A DNA stretch of 64,000 nt from contig JBCDAV010000021.1 of NCBI GenBank assembly GCA_039184865.1, forward strand, positions 1-64,000. Direction: 5' to 3'. The stretch's first letter is position 1. Each line of letters starts with the position of its first letter. The position numbers were made by a program, and so were the translations under genes. Positions 42,834-51,034 of the stretch are shown here, one piece after another. The stretch comes from Thermohalobaculum sp039184865 (GTDB lineage: Bacteria; Pseudomonadota; Alphaproteobacteria; Rhodobacterales; Rhodobacteraceae). Below the pieces are notes generated by a model that saw only the letters and a list, made by a program, of their open reading frames with translations, searched no databases and was not told the origin of the DNA.

Positions 42834-43763
42834 ATGAGTTATGGATATAATCCCATGGACACCGACAACCTCAGGCTCTTCGTCCTCGCCGCCGAGAAGC
42901 TCAACATAAGTGCCGCCGGCCGCGCGCTCGGCTACGCGCCGGCGGTCGCAGGCACCCGGCTCGCCAAGCTCGAGCGCACGCTCGGCGCCGATCTCCTGCT
43001 CAGATCGACCCGCAAGGTCGCCCTGTCCACCGAGGGCGCGGAGTTCCTGCCCTATGCCCGCGAAATCCTCGCGCAGGAGGACGCGGCGCTGGCCGCGCTC
43101 GGCCGCGGTCAGGCCGAACCGACCGGCACGCTGAGATTCGCCGCTCCGAGCAGCTTCGCGCAGCTCTACATCGCGCCGCTGATCCCGGATTTTCTCGACC
43201 GCTTTCCCGGCATTGCGCTCGATCTCAAGCTCTCCGACACGCGCGTCGACCCGATCGAGGGCAGTTTCGACCTCTCGCTGCGCAACAGCGAGTTGCGCGA
43301 CAGCAGCCTGAAAGGCCGCAAGCTGGCCGATGACAAACGAATCCTCTGCGCCTCGCCCGCCTATCTCGCGCGCTTCGGGACCCCGGCCGAGCCCCGCGAT
43401 CTTGCAAACCATCAGTTAATCTCGTTCATCGACCATACCGCGCGCCGCCTGAAGCACGATGACGGAACGCTCGCCAGCTTCGATCCGCGCCAGGGCCGGT
43501 GCAGGCTCACGGTCGATGACGGGCACAGCCAGAAGCTTGCCACCCTCGCCGGGGCGGGCATTTCGGTGAATTCGACCTGGAGCGTGCACCGCGAACTGCG
43601 CGACGGCGGTCTCGTCCGGGTTCTGCCGGAATACGAGGTCGACGACCAGTCGGTACTGTGGCTCGTCTACCCGCAGGCCAACGTGCTGACCGCGAAAGTC
43701 CGTGTCTTTATCGACTTCCTGCTCGAGCGGATCGGCCGGACGCCGCCGTGGGGCCGTGGCTGA
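42834..43763 (+). CDS. LysR family transcriptional regulator
   Basis: 309 residues. The N-terminal winged helix covers about residues 8-65 (LRLFVLAAEKLNISAAGRALGYAPAV...TRLAKLE), and the rest is the periplasmic-binding-protein-like effector domain (FAAPSSFAQLYIAPLIPDFL, FDLSLRNSELRDS). An ATG seven codons in (42855) gives the more typical MDTDNL start; neither has a clear ribosome site. It is divergent from the DUF1330/SDR pair and probably regulates them in response to a small ligand. Confidence 0.87.
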   Translation: MSYGYNPMDTDNLRLFVLAAEKLNISAAGRALGYAPAVAGTRLAKLERTLGADLLLRSTRKVALSTEGAEFLPYAREILAQEDAALAALGRGQAEPTGTLRFAAPSSFAQLYIAPLIPDFLDRFPGIALDLKLSDTRVDPIEGSFDLSLRNSELRDSSLKGRKLADDKRILCASPAYLARFGTPAEPRDLANHQLISFIDHTARRLKHDDGTLASFDPRQGRCRLTVDDGHSQKLATLAGAGISVNSTWSVHRELRDGGLVRVLPEYEVDDQSVLWLVYPQANVLTAKVRVFIDFLLERIGRTPPWGRG

Positions 43764-43966
43764 TCCGACAATTGCAGGCGTCGGCCGCGCCCCCGCAACA
43801 GAATTACCAAGTCATTATTAATATTAGTTAACAATAAAATACTTAAAACTTTATCTATCTTCACATTAATACTTCGTTAACGACAAAAAATAAGCTATTA
43901 ACCTTGCCTGGAAACCAAGTCTTGCACGTTTTGCGCTGATATCGTGCACGTGAGAATTGGGGGCGA
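43764..43966. other. AT-rich intergenic region
   Basis: 203 bases, markedly AT-rich from about 43800 to 43910 (repeated TTAATATTAGTTAACAATA-type sequence), between the LysR gene and the LpxR-like gene. It probably contains the latter's promoter. No ORF or hairpin of note. Confidence 0.5.
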
Positions 43967-44980
43967 ATGATGAAATCGATGATGTTCGGAGCCACGGTTG
44001 CCGTGGGCGTGCAAGTATTGTCCGGCGCAGCACTTGCCGATGTCGGGCGCGACGGCTTCAAATGGCTGTCCGAGAACCGCGATATCATGGCCGAGGGCGC
44101 GATCTGGAACGACCGGATCGGCGATGGCGAGGATCGCTACAAGACGGGCGGCATGACCCAGTCCTGGGTATTCCCCGAAACGCTGTTTCTGGAAGACCGG
44201 CTGATTCCCGGCCGGGTCTCGGCGCTCGAACTTCAGGGCCGCGGATTCATCGCGACACCGGACAACACGCGCGCCGGGGGCAGCGTCAACGACCGGCCCT
44301 TCGTGCAGTATGTCGGCGTCGGCGCCTATCTCAGAACCTGGGGTCCACCCGAACGGCTGGACGCCGACACCACCGGCGCGCTGGAGACCCGTGCGGGAAT
44401 CGAGGTCGGCTGGCAGGGTGAACCGCTGCCGCTGTTCGAAATCCAGGAAGCGTTGCACGACAACACGCAGGTCACGCTCTCGCCCACGAACACCGTCGAC
44501 GGCGAGTTTCTGGTGAATCTCGAACTGGAAGGCGTCTACCGGCGTCAGACCTCGAACCGGTTCGTCGATCTCGACATCGCGCCCTTCGTGCGCGTCTCCG
44601 CCGGGATGCGCGAGAACAGCATCCGCGCTGGAATGGACGTGATCGTCGGCTCATCGCTCGGCGCCCGGACATGGAACCGCGAGCCGGCAATCGGGGCGCT
44701 GATCCCTGGCGGCTCGCAGGAACGCAACGGCTTTCACTGGGCGCTCTGGATCGGCGGCGATGTCGGCTACATCGCGTCGGATGTCTTCCTCGACGGCGGC
44801 TTCACCGCGGACGGTCCAGATGTCGGGCGCGAGGAACTTACGATGCGCCTGCGCGCCGGCATCATGATGGAATACGATCCGTTCGCGATCGTCTATTCGA
44901 TCAACTGGCTGAGCCCGGAGTTCGACCTGCAACCCGAGGGACAAATGATCGGCGCGATATCGCTGAAGTACCGATTCTGA
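43967..44980 (+). CDS. LpxR-like outer-membrane protein (DUF2219)
   Basis: 337 residues with a signal peptide (MFGATVAVGVQVLSGAALA) and a C-terminal Phe typical of outer-membrane barrels. WNDRIGDGEDRYKTGGMTQSW early in the mature protein resembles the Asn-Asp ... Tyr-Thr-Gly active-site segment of lipid A 3'-O-deacylase LpxR, and GYIASDVFLDGGF near 270 is the family end motif. It may trim lipid A acyl chains. A strong rho-independent terminator follows immediately, so it is monocistronic. ATGATG offers two starts. Confidence 0.75.
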   Translation: MMKSMMFGATVAVGVQVLSGAALADVGRDGFKWLSENRDIMAEGAIWNDRIGDGEDRYKTGGMTQSWVFPETLFLEDRLIPGRVSALELQGRGFIATPDNTRAGGSVNDRPFVQYVGVGAYLRTWGPPERLDADTTGALETRAGIEVGWQGEPLPLFEIQEALHDNTQVTLSPTNTVDGEFLVNLELEGVYRRQTSNRFVDLDIAPFVRVSAGMRENSIRAGMDVIVGSSLGARTWNREPAIGALIPGGSQERNGFHWALWIGGDVGYIASDVFLDGGFTADGPDVGREELTMRLRAGIMMEYDPFAIVYSINWLSPEFDLQPEGQMIGAISLKYRF

Positions 44981-44999
44981 GCCGCGTTGGGGCGCTCGG

Positions 45000-45034
45000 A
45001 CCGGCCGGGGCTTTCCCGGCCGGTTTTCTATTTT
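45000..45034 (+). terminator. Rho-independent terminator after LpxR-like gene
   Basis: ACCGGCCGGG (45000-45009) pairs perfectly with CCCGGCCGGT (45015-45024) around GCTTT, followed by TTTCTATTTT. This is the clearest intrinsic terminator in the window. Confidence 0.92.
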
Positions 45035-45270
45035 GCAAGATGGTTTAGCGACGTTCCTTCGCACGTTCGTCGAGCCCGGACTGCTCGCGATTCCCGCATA
45101 ACGCGAAAGCTGCCCGCCCCTTTGCCTGTCCATGATAAAGACTCGGGAATTTCCGAGGAAAGCGTTGACACTTTCGCACCCTCCCGTTTGACTGCGGCGG
45201 CCCGGTCGGTCCAACGCCCGGCCACATATGCGATGCAGGCGGTCAAGCCTGCGGTACAGGGAGGAACTCT

Positions 45271-46329
45271 ATGAAGTTCGATCTTTTCAAGAAGGTCGGC
45301 GCTCTGGCACTTGCCGCGACCGCCGTTGTTGCGATGTCGGCATCCGAAGCCGACGCCAAGAAGGTCCGCTGGAAAATGCACTCGGCGTTCGGCAAGAACG
45401 TCGCCGTGATCGGTCCGGTCGGCTACCGCATCGCCGACATGGTGCGCGCAATGTCGGGCGGCGACTTCGACATCAAGGTCTTCGAGCCGGGCGCACTCGC
45501 CGGTGGCTACGCCTACTATGACCCGATCAGCCAGGGCGCTTTCGAAGCAGCCTACGGCACGCCGGGCGCCAACCAGGGCAAGAACTCGGCCTTCGCGTTT
45601 GCCTCGACCTGGCCGTTCGGCCCGGGTGCGCTGGAATTCAACGCCTGGATCAAGCAGGGCGGCGGCGAACAGATCATCTCGGACCTCTACGCCAAGGACG
45701 GCATCAAGTACTTCTACTGCGGCATGATCCCGCCCGAGACGTCCGGCTGGTTCCGTGAGCCGATCGAAAGCCTCGAGCAGCTCAAGGGCCTGAAGATGCG
45801 CTTCTTCGGCATGGGCGCCAAGGTCATGCAGAAATTCGGTGTGGCCACCCAGCAGCTTGCCGGCGGCGACATCTACCCGGCACTCGAGCTCGGCACGATC
45901 GACGCGACCGAGTTCTCGATGCCGGCCATCGACCGGACGCTCGGCTTCTACCAGATCGCGAAGTACAACTACTTCCCGGGCTGGCACCAGCAGTCGACCA
46001 CCAACGAGATCCTGGTCAACATGGACGCGTGGAACAAGCTGACGGACGAGCACAAGGCGATGTTCCAGACCGCTTGCGACGCGAACTTCATGCACGAGCT
46101 CGCCGAAGGTGAGGCCCTGCAGTCGGCCGCGATGATCGCCAACGAGAAGGACGGCGTCACCATGGTGACCTGGCCGGACGAGGTGATCGCCCAGCTGCGC
46201 GAGAAGTGGGAAGAAGTGCTGGCCGAAGAGCTGGCAGCGAACCCGGACGTCAAGGCCATGTGGGACAGCTATTCCGAGTTCCACGAAGCCTATCAGGTCT
46301 GGGGTTCGCGCGGCTACCTGAAGAACTGA
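45271..46329 (+). CDS. dctP: TRAP transporter substrate-binding protein DctP
   Basis: 352 residues with a 29-residue signal peptide (LALAATAVVAMSASEADA). Mature motifs: KVRWKMHSAFGK, FDIKVFEPGALAGGYAYYD, LKGLKMRFFGMGAKVM with the Arg that binds the substrate carboxylate, and AGGDIYPALELGTIDATEFS. It captures an organic acid in the periplasm and delivers it to DctQM. GGGAGGAA is an excellent ribosome site. Two hairpins separate it from dctQ, presumably giving more binding protein than permease. Confidence 0.94.
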   Translation: MKFDLFKKVGALALAATAVVAMSASEADAKKVRWKMHSAFGKNVAVIGPVGYRIADMVRAMSGGDFDIKVFEPGALAGGYAYYDPISQGAFEAAYGTPGANQGKNSAFAFASTWPFGPGALEFNAWIKQGGGEQIISDLYAKDGIKYFYCGMIPPETSGWFREPIESLEQLKGLKMRFFGMGAKVMQKFGVATQQLAGGDIYPALELGTIDATEFSMPAIDRTLGFYQIAKYNYFPGWHQQSTTNEILVNMDAWNKLTDEHKAMFQTACDANFMHELAEGEALQSAAMIANEKDGVTMVTWPDEVIAQLREKWEEVLAEELAANPDVKAMWDSYSEFHEAYQVWGSRGYLKN

Positions 46330-46338
46330 GCCGCCTCG

Positions 46339-46359
46339 GCGCCGTCCCCGTGACGGCGC
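46339..46359 (+). terminator. Intercistronic hairpin after dctP
   Basis: GCGCCGTC pairs with GACGGCGC around CCCGT, nine bases past the dctP stop. No T-run, so it may attenuate or stabilise rather than fully stop transcription. Confidence 0.5.
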
Positions 46360-46372
46360 GCTGAACAAAGAC

Positions 46373-46396
46373 GGCCGGCGCGGCCCTGCGCCGGTC
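46373..46396 (+). terminator. Second intercistronic hairpin, dctP-dctQ
   Basis: GGCCGGCGC pairs with GCGCCGGTC (one G-T) around GGCCCT. With the hairpin just upstream it forms a double barrier before dctQ. Confidence 0.45.
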
Positions 46397-46475
46397 GTAT
46401 CCATGACAGCCTCTGAGACCCGGCAGACCGGGCGGCGCGGCGGTCACAACAACCATAAGCAACGGGTGAGGGGCA

Positions 46476-47132
46476 ATGGGAGCGCTGTTAGGCCTCGGCG
46501 ATGTTTTGGACAGGATCTCGCGAAGTGTCGGCAAGGCCGCGAGTTTTCTGATCCTGCCGCTGATCTTCCTGATCATGTTCGACGTGATCACGCGCAAGAT
46601 CGACTACATCAAGGAAGCATCCGCCGACATCACGATCAACTACGGCTTCTCTGTCTCGTTCATCCTGCAGGATCTGCAATGGCACGTGCACGGCGCGCTG
46701 CTGCTGCTGACCTTCGGTTTCGGCTACCTGATGAATAGCCACGTGCGCGTCGACATCTTCCGCGAGGGGCTGGGACGCCGCAAGCAGGTCTGGGTCGAGT
46801 TCTTCGGCCTCGTGATCTGCGCGGTGCCGTTCCTCTGCCTGATGATCTGGTTCTCCTGGGTCATGGCCTCATCCTCGTACGCACAGGGCGAAGGCTCGGA
46901 AAGCCAGGTCGGCCTCGGCTGGCGCTGGATCATCAAGTCCTTCCTGATCTGGGGCTTCCTGATCGCGCTGATGGCGGCGCTGGCGACCCTGTTCCGCTGC
47001 ATCAACTACCTCTTCGGCAACTACGAGCAACAGGCCATTGCCGAGGACCAATTGCAGTTCTTCACCGATGTCGAGGTCCTGCCCAAGGTCGTCCTCGAAG
47101 ATGAAGAACCGAAAGCCGGGGGGACCGCCTGA
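46476..47132 (+). CDS. dctQ: TRAP transporter small permease DctQ
   Basis: 218-residue membrane protein with four transmembrane spans (about 22-42, 60-80, 98-120 and 148-170). ITINYGFSVSFILQDLQWHVHGALLLLTFGFGYLMNSHVRVD matches the DctQ core, in which EWH/QWH is typical of the mannitol/chloroaromatic-type TRAP subgroup. It partners DctM at the inner membrane. GAGGGG precedes the ATG. Its stop overlaps the dctM ATG by one base (TGATG). Confidence 0.9.
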   Translation: MGALLGLGDVLDRISRSVGKAASFLILPLIFLIMFDVITRKIDYIKEASADITINYGFSVSFILQDLQWHVHGALLLLTFGFGYLMNSHVRVDIFREGLGRRKQVWVEFFGLVICAVPFLCLMIWFSWVMASSSYAQGEGSESQVGLGWRWIIKSFLIWGFLIALMAALATLFRCINYLFGNYEQQAIAEDQLQFFTDVEVLPKVVLEDEEPKAGGTA

Positions 47133-49012
47133 TGGAGATGCTGGCGGAATGGTGGGACTGGTTCCTGTGGGACCACCTCTACGAGTACATCGGCGCCTAC
47201 ATGTTCCTGGCGCTGGCGCTGACGCTGTTCACCGGCCTGCCGGTCGCGTTCGCGCTGGGCGGCGTCTCGGTCGTCTTCGGGTTCCTCGCGATCTGGCTCG
47301 AGATCTTCAACATCCAGATCTACTTCCAGGCGCTCAACCGAATATGGGGAGGCGACGGGCAATCCGGCGCTATCCAGAACCCGATACTGGTGGCGATACC
47401 CTGTTTCGTGTTCATGGGCACGATGCTGGAAAAATCGCGCGTTGCCGCGGACTTGCTGCACATTCTTCAGATCATGCTGAAGCGCGTTCCCGGCGGGCTC
47501 GCCCTGTCGGTGACGGTGATGGGCACGATCATGGCCGCGACCACCGGCATCATCGGCGCCTCGGTCGTGATGATGACGCTACTGGCCCTGCCGACGATGC
47601 TGCAGCGCGGTTATGCGCCTGAATTGGCGACAGGAACGATCGCGGCCTCGGCGACGCTCGGCATCCTGATCCCACCGTCGATCATGCTGGTCCTGATGGC
47701 CTCGCTGCTGGCGGTCTCGGTTGGCAACCTGTTCATCGGTGCCCTGCTGCCCGGGCTGACGCTCTCGGCGCTCTATTTCCTCTACATCCTGTCGCGGGCG
47801 AGCCTGAACCCGTCCATCGCGCCGAGGATCGACGAGGATGAGATCAACCTGAATCCGACCGGACAGGGCAACCTGATCTTCTACCTCGTCGGCATCGCGG
47901 TGATTCTGGTCGGCACATTCGTGCTCGAGTCGGGCGGCGTCATGACCGACGACGTCAACTGGCCGCTGATGTGCATCCTGGCGATCTTCTTCTTCTCGAT
48001 GTTCATCGGGAAGCGTGAGGGCAACACGCTGCTCGGCGGTATCCTCAAGGGCTTCATCCCGCCGATCTTCCTGATCATCCTGGTGCTCGGATCGATCTTC
48101 GCGGGCTGGGCGACCCCAACCGAGGCCGCGGGCGTCGGTGCCTTCGGCTCGCTGGTGCTGGCCTGGGTGAACGGGACGCTGACATGGCAGGTGACCAAGG
48201 AGGTCTGCCACCGCACCGGTCTGACCGTCGCGATGATCTTCTTCATCTTCGTGGGTGCTACCGCGTTCTCGACCATCTTCCGTAACGTCTACGGCGAGGA
48301 ATTGATCATCCACTTTATCGAGTGGCTGAATCTGTCGCCGTGGAACCTGCTGTTCCTGCTGATGTTCGCGGTCTTCCTGCTCGGCTTCTTCTTCGACTTC
48401 CTGGAGATCACGCTGATCATCCTGCCGGTCTTCGACCCGGTCATCCGGTCCTACGCGCCGGAGTTCGCGGGGCATCTCGGGATCGACGTGGTGACCCAGT
48501 CGCAGCAGGCCAAGGAGTTCATGGAGGCGCAGGTCATCTACTGGTTCGCGATCCTCGTCGCGGTGAACCTGCAGACGAGCTTCCTGACGCCGCCGTTCGG
48601 CTTTGCGCTGTTCTACATGAAGGGCGTGGCACCATCGTCGGTGAAGATGCAGGAGATCTATCGCGGCATCATCCCGTTCGTGACGCTGCAGGTCATCGGG
48701 ATCATCATCGTCCTCGCGGTCCCCAGATTGGCGACGCAACTGCCGTATGAGGCCGGGCTGTCGCGCATTCCGTGGGGGATCGAGTGGTCGTTTGCCGAGA
48801 CCGAGTTCGAACGGCGCAAGCAGGCCGAACTGGTGCGGCTGAGCGATCAGCTCAACGCCAAGACGTCGATGGTGTCCCGGGCGATCGGTGACGAGGTCGA
48901 CAGCTTCAGCAACAAGTATCTGGGCAACGAGAATCTGGACTTCCGCGCGATGTCCGAGGAAATCAACGCCCGGATCAAGGAGCTCGAAGAGGCCAATCCG
49001 AAGGCCGAGTAA
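47132..49012 (+). CDS. dctM: TRAP transporter large permease DctM with C-terminal extension
   Basis: 626-residue sodium-coupled permease. ALALTLFTGLPVAFALGG, PCFVFMGTMLEKSRVA, TTGIIGASVVMMTLLALPTM and LGILIPPSIMLVLMASLL are canonical DctM segments. Most DctM are 420-450 residues; this one has an enlarged middle loop and an extra soluble tail of about 80 residues after the last span, with a charged helix (FERRKQAELVRLSDQLNAK). That longer form is usual in the mannitol/chloroaromatic compound branch. Terminator hairpin at 49025. Confidence 0.92.
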   Translation: MEMLAEWWDWFLWDHLYEYIGAYMFLALALTLFTGLPVAFALGGVSVVFGFLAIWLEIFNIQIYFQALNRIWGGDGQSGAIQNPILVAIPCFVFMGTMLEKSRVAADLLHILQIMLKRVPGGLALSVTVMGTIMAATTGIIGASVVMMTLLALPTMLQRGYAPELATGTIAASATLGILIPPSIMLVLMASLLAVSVGNLFIGALLPGLTLSALYFLYILSRASLNPSIAPRIDEDEINLNPTGQGNLIFYLVGIAVILVGTFVLESGGVMTDDVNWPLMCILAIFFFSMFIGKREGNTLLGGILKGFIPPIFLIILVLGSIFAGWATPTEAAGVGAFGSLVLAWVNGTLTWQVTKEVCHRTGLTVAMIFFIFVGATAFSTIFRNVYGEELIIHFIEWLNLSPWNLLFLLMFAVFLLGFFFDFLEITLIILPVFDPVIRSYAPEFAGHLGIDVVTQSQQAKEFMEAQVIYWFAILVAVNLQTSFLTPPFGFALFYMKGVAPSSVKMQEIYRGIIPFVTLQVIGIIIVLAVPRLATQLPYEAGLSRIPWGIEWSFAETEFERRKQAELVRLSDQLNAKTSMVSRAIGDEVDSFSNKYLGNENLDFRAMSEEINARIKELEEANPKAE

Positions 49013-49444
49013 GGCCGCGGCTCCGGGCGGGCTTCCGGCCCGCCCATGCCAAACGGCCGCGAGGCCGGAAGGTCTGCTCCGGAACGGCTATCGGCAATCT
49101 CGGGAAGATCTGCGGCGACCGTCCGCGCATGCGGATGCGGCTCGCGTGTGGTCCGAACCCTCCGGCTCGGAAAGCGGCGACTGGCCAGTCACCCGGAACA
49201 CTACTGTCTACGCTTGCCTCCTGTCCGGAGGCGACGGCAGCCTCGGAAGGGTTCGCCCCAACCGTCTTCGGCCACCGCCCGTCGCGACGTTTGAGAACCC
49301 GCGTACGGGCCTCGGCATATGCGCGAGCCGGTCTAGGTCCATTCACCTAAAATTCGATTAAAATTCAGGGTGTTGCGTGCGTAGCGCGCGCTGGTTTGCA
49401 GCCGGATTCGCGACATGGTCGCTAGGCGGAGCGGGTCGGTCCAC
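49013..49444. other. Noncoding region after dctM
   Basis: 432 bases between the dctM stop and the stop of the TylF-like gene. It contains the dctM terminator at 49025-49045. The remainder has several short open frames with no credible ribosome site or recognisable product; I see nothing else in it. Confidence 0.5.
49025..49045 (+). terminator. dctM terminator hairpin
   Basis: GGGCGGGC (49025-49032) pairs perfectly with GCCCGCCC (49038-49045) around TTCCG, 12 bases past the dctM stop. Confidence 0.7.
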
Positions 49445-50284
49445 TCACGCCCGCCGCAGGGCGCCATCGCGAAACCGCCCGGTCTGGAGCCGCAGCGCTT
49501 CGACGAGATCGTCGGGTGCCGGTGTCTCGGCCGCGGGCGCAGAGGTGAGAACCACCGCCGCCTGGGTCCTGAACCCCGCGGCGCGGTCGGCCTCCCAGCC
49601 GTATCCGAAGTCACCGCTGGCCAATCTGCCGAGCGCATCGGGCGCCAGACGAACCCGTCCGCCGACATTCGTCCAGCGGATGCCGAGGCTGTTTTCATCA
49701 AGCACTTCGAACAGGGCGAGCATCTCGTTCCAGAGATGCGTGTCATAGTTCAGCAACTCGTCGAAGACGATCGGGAGGCCCGGTTTCAGGTGTCCGTGGC
49801 TGGCGAGCGCCTGCAACACGGTGCGCGTCGACGAATAGAGATCGCAGTCGATGTGCACGAGCGCGACGGGCGCCGTGAGTTCGGACAGGAAGCGCGGCAC
49901 GGTCTCGTCGAACCAGCCGGGATGCAGGAGGACGTTGGCGGGGACGCGCGGCAGGTCGATCCGGCTGAAATCAAGCTGCCAGTCGGGTCGTCCATCCTGG
50001 GGAAAGCCCTCGAAACTGTCGAACCCGTGGATCTTCCTGAACGGGCAAACCCGCGCGAGCAACCTTGCCGAGGTGCCCGCGTAGACGCCGAACTCGAGGA
50101 TCGCGCCCGGTCTGAGCAGCCCTGCGGTCCGGCGCAGCAACACGTCATGTTTCCCGGCAATCCGCCGGGACAGAAAACCGGGACGCGGAGCAGCAGCGGC
50201 GCGCGGCAGTTCGCGGTGCAGGAAACCGGCATAGCGCGCGAGCCGGTCGGGATCGGCAAGCAGGCGCTCGGCCTGCTCAACCAT
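49445..50284 (-). CDS. TylF/MycF-like SAM-dependent O-methyltransferase
   Basis: 279 residues. GAILEFGVYAGTSARLLAR near residue 60 is SAM motif I, KIHGFDSFEGFPQD is the characteristic TylF/macrocin O-methyltransferase stretch, and ALVHIDCDLYSSTRTVL near 150 carries the Asp that binds the catalytic metal. It methylates a hydroxyl on a sugar or small molecule. It is last in the molybdenum hydroxylase run, 12 bases after the GFA gene, though the functional connection is not obvious. Confidence 0.8.
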   Translation of the reverse strand: MVEQAERLLADPDRLARYAGFLHRELPRAAAAPRPGFLSRRIAGKHDVLLRRTAGLLRPGAILEFGVYAGTSARLLARVCPFRKIHGFDSFEGFPQDGRPDWQLDFSRIDLPRVPANVLLHPGWFDETVPRFLSELTAPVALVHIDCDLYSSTRTVLQALASHGHLKPGLPIVFDELLNYDTHLWNEMLALFEVLDENSLGIRWTNVGGRVRLAPDALGRLASGDFGYGWEADRAAGFRTQAAVVLTSAPAAETPAPDDLVEALRLQTGRFRDGALRRA

Positions 50285-50296
50285 CGGCGCGCCGGA

Positions 50297-50737
50297 TCAC
50301 GGACCGGCCGAGGCGTTGAGGCTGGATCGCGCGCTCATCTCGCAGCGTTCCAGATCGTCCTCGATGGTCAGCCAGCTCAGCCTGTTCTCTGCGTGGGCGT
50401 GGATCTCGGGCGCAAGGCTTTCCGCCTGATCGATCAGCCCGACCGCGACATAGACCTGCCCCGGCAGATAATCGTAGCGGCCCGCGAGCGGCGAGCCGCA
50501 CGCGGTGCAGAAGGACCGGGTCACGCCCGGATTGGCACGGATGGTACTCCCCTCGTCCGGGGAGAAGCGGACGGCGTCTTCCCTGAAGGCGGCGAATGCC
50601 GCGACAGGCGCCCCGGTGACGCGCCGGCAGTCGGTGCAGTGGCAATAGGCGACGGTGAGCGGTGCCTCGAATGACGCGAACGTTCTCGCCCCGCAATAAC
50701 AGCGTCCCGTAATCGCAGGTGCGGATCGAGCGTTCAT
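50297..50737 (-). CDS. GFA family (glutathione-dependent formaldehyde-activating enzyme-like) zinc protein
   Basis: 146-residue protein with the GFA zinc sites: GRCYCGA near residue 12, YCHCTDCRRVTGAP near 32 and SFCTACGSPLAGRY near 78. The name comes from a role in forming S-hydroxymethylglutathione; many members have other unknown roles. It lies nine bases downstream of the MoaD-like gene and 12 bases upstream of the methyltransferase gene. Confidence 0.85.
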   Translation of the reverse strand: MNARSAPAITGRCYCGARTFASFEAPLTVAYCHCTDCRRVTGAPVAAFAAFREDAVRFSPDEGSTIRANPGVTRSFCTACGSPLAGRYDYLPGQVYVAVGLIDQAESLAPEIHAHAENRLSWLTIEDDLERCEMSARSSLNASAGP

Positions 50738-50746
50738 GATCCTCTC

Positions 50747-51001
50747 TTACCCGCCAGCGATGCGCGGCAGAAGAATGATCTCGTTCTCCGGACCGACCGG
50801 CTGGAAGAGCGACTCGGTGTAGATGCGTCCGTCGACCGAGACCGAGACGCGGGTGTCGAGATCGTCGCCGAGCGCGGGATGCCGTGTCAGCAGTTCGCGG
50901 AACACGTCGCGAATGCTGCTCGCTTCGAGCTCGACCGAGGCGACACCGCCCGTGCACTGAGTCAGCGAGCCGTAAAGCTGGACCGTCACGGTCGGTTTCA
51001 A
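50747..51001 (-). CDS. MoaD/ThiS family sulfur carrier-like protein
   Basis: 84-residue ubiquitin-like protein beginning VTVQLYGSLTQCTGG and ending with GG after an EIILLPRIA strand, as required for thiocarboxylation of a MoaD/ThiS carrier. A TTG start at 51001 with GGGAGG seven bases upstream is chosen; a GTG four codons later is possible. It directly follows the molybdenum hydroxylase large subunit gene (33 bases), so it may supply sulfur for the molybdopterin or its sulfido ligand; this is inference. Confidence 0.75.
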   Translation of the reverse strand: MKPTVTVQLYGSLTQCTGGVASVELEASSIRDVFRELLTRHPALGDDLDTRVSVSVDGRIYTESLFQPVGPENEIILLPRIAGG

Positions 51002-51034
51002 ACCTCGCCTCCCGTCAGGCCCGGACCGGCGCCC

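Noticed and set aside
47579..48739. Minus-strand frame rich in Asp/Glu/Gln/Arg opposite dctM
   Set aside because: Antisense of transmembrane codons gives this composition; no ribosome site or homology.
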